From: a virus | DNA: 28,078 nucleotides | Reading direction: 5' to 3' (one strand) | IMG/VR virus record: IMGVR_UViG_3300025087_000265 | Span: 1-28,078 of that record | Part shown: in pieces, positions 28,029 through 28,078 of the stretch | Layout: every line of letters starts with the position of its first letter | How positions within the stretch are numbered: position 1 is the first letter of the stretch | Notes under the pieces: model-generated | Database searches by the model: none | What the model saw: the letters and a program-made list of their open reading frames with translations, nothing else | Told to the model about the DNA's origin: nothing | Made by a program: the position numbers and the translations under genes

Positions 28029-28078
28029 GACATTTTATACTGGACTGTTCACGCAAAGAACTGAAGAACGCCAAGTCG
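28025..28078 (+). CDS. Start of a gene cut by the right window edge
   Basis: Eighteen codons beginning MRHFILDCSRKELKNAKS, in an ATGA overlap with the previous gene. Too short to identify. It shows that the coupled rightward run continues beyond the window. Confidence 0.45.
   Translation, partial: MRHFILDCSRKELKNAKS

Overview
The window is a piece of a tailed bacteriophage genome (free phage, prophage or metagenomic contig; the sequence does not say which). The case rests on a collinear leftward set of terminase large subunit, portal, scaffold and HK97-type major capsid genes, on dense gene packing with ATGA/TAATG stop-start overlaps, and on many very small genes. Shine-Dalgarno sites of the AAGGAGG type indicate a bacterial host. 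I cannot name the host or the virus from the sequence.

Layout. (1) Bases 1-18140 are read leftward. The first part of this strand (18140 down to about 15750) is a chain of translationally coupled mini-genes, many with paired CxxC motifs, followed by an HNH protein, a small ribbon-helix-helix-like protein, a winged-helix replication initiator and a DnaB-type helicase domain. Then come the terminase (13928-12591), a block of fibre, lectin and beta-helix receptor-binding proteins (12535-5672), the portal, scaffold, decoration-like and capsid genes (5359-660), and a glycosyltransferase cut by the left edge. (2) Bases 18141-19574 are essentially non-coding: a G-tract, dyads, a tRNA-like fragment, a 10-bp-periodic A/T array and phased A/T-rich DNA. 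This is the divergence point of the two transcription units. (3) Bases 19575-28078 are read rightward: small conserved phage proteins, a RadC-type JAB protein, a DUF932 protein, a long run of overlapping mini-genes (two of them membrane proteins), a small serine recombinase, a MerR-like protein, a Cas4/RecB-like nuclease with a four-cysteine cluster, and a ParB-like protein.

Two structures are not explained by ordinary gene content. First, the rightward region 19480-22160 carries four pairs of long inverted repeats (27-32 nt per arm, each pair with its own sequence). They sit in the gaps between genes and bracket gene cassettes in a perfectly nested, non-crossing order: A5-B5-gene-B3-gene-A3-C5-radC-gene-C3-D5-DUF932-D3. 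Read as RNA, this is a chain of long-range stems that closes each cassette into a loop. Second, the replication initiator gene contains three 17-bp repeats (15395-15454) in its linker, followed by an A/T-rich purine tract. This is the arrangement of the lambda origin inside gene O.

How the parts may work together (inference): the initiator binds its own repeats and loads the helicase encoded just downstream. The leftward unit then goes on to packaging and virion genes, while the rightward unit supplies host-takeover and DNA-metabolism functions. Two receptor-binding genes encode apparent Sec signal peptides, which is odd for virion proteins. Gene starts were chosen by Shine-Dalgarno spacing and stop-start coupling. 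Functions without a visible motif are left unassigned.
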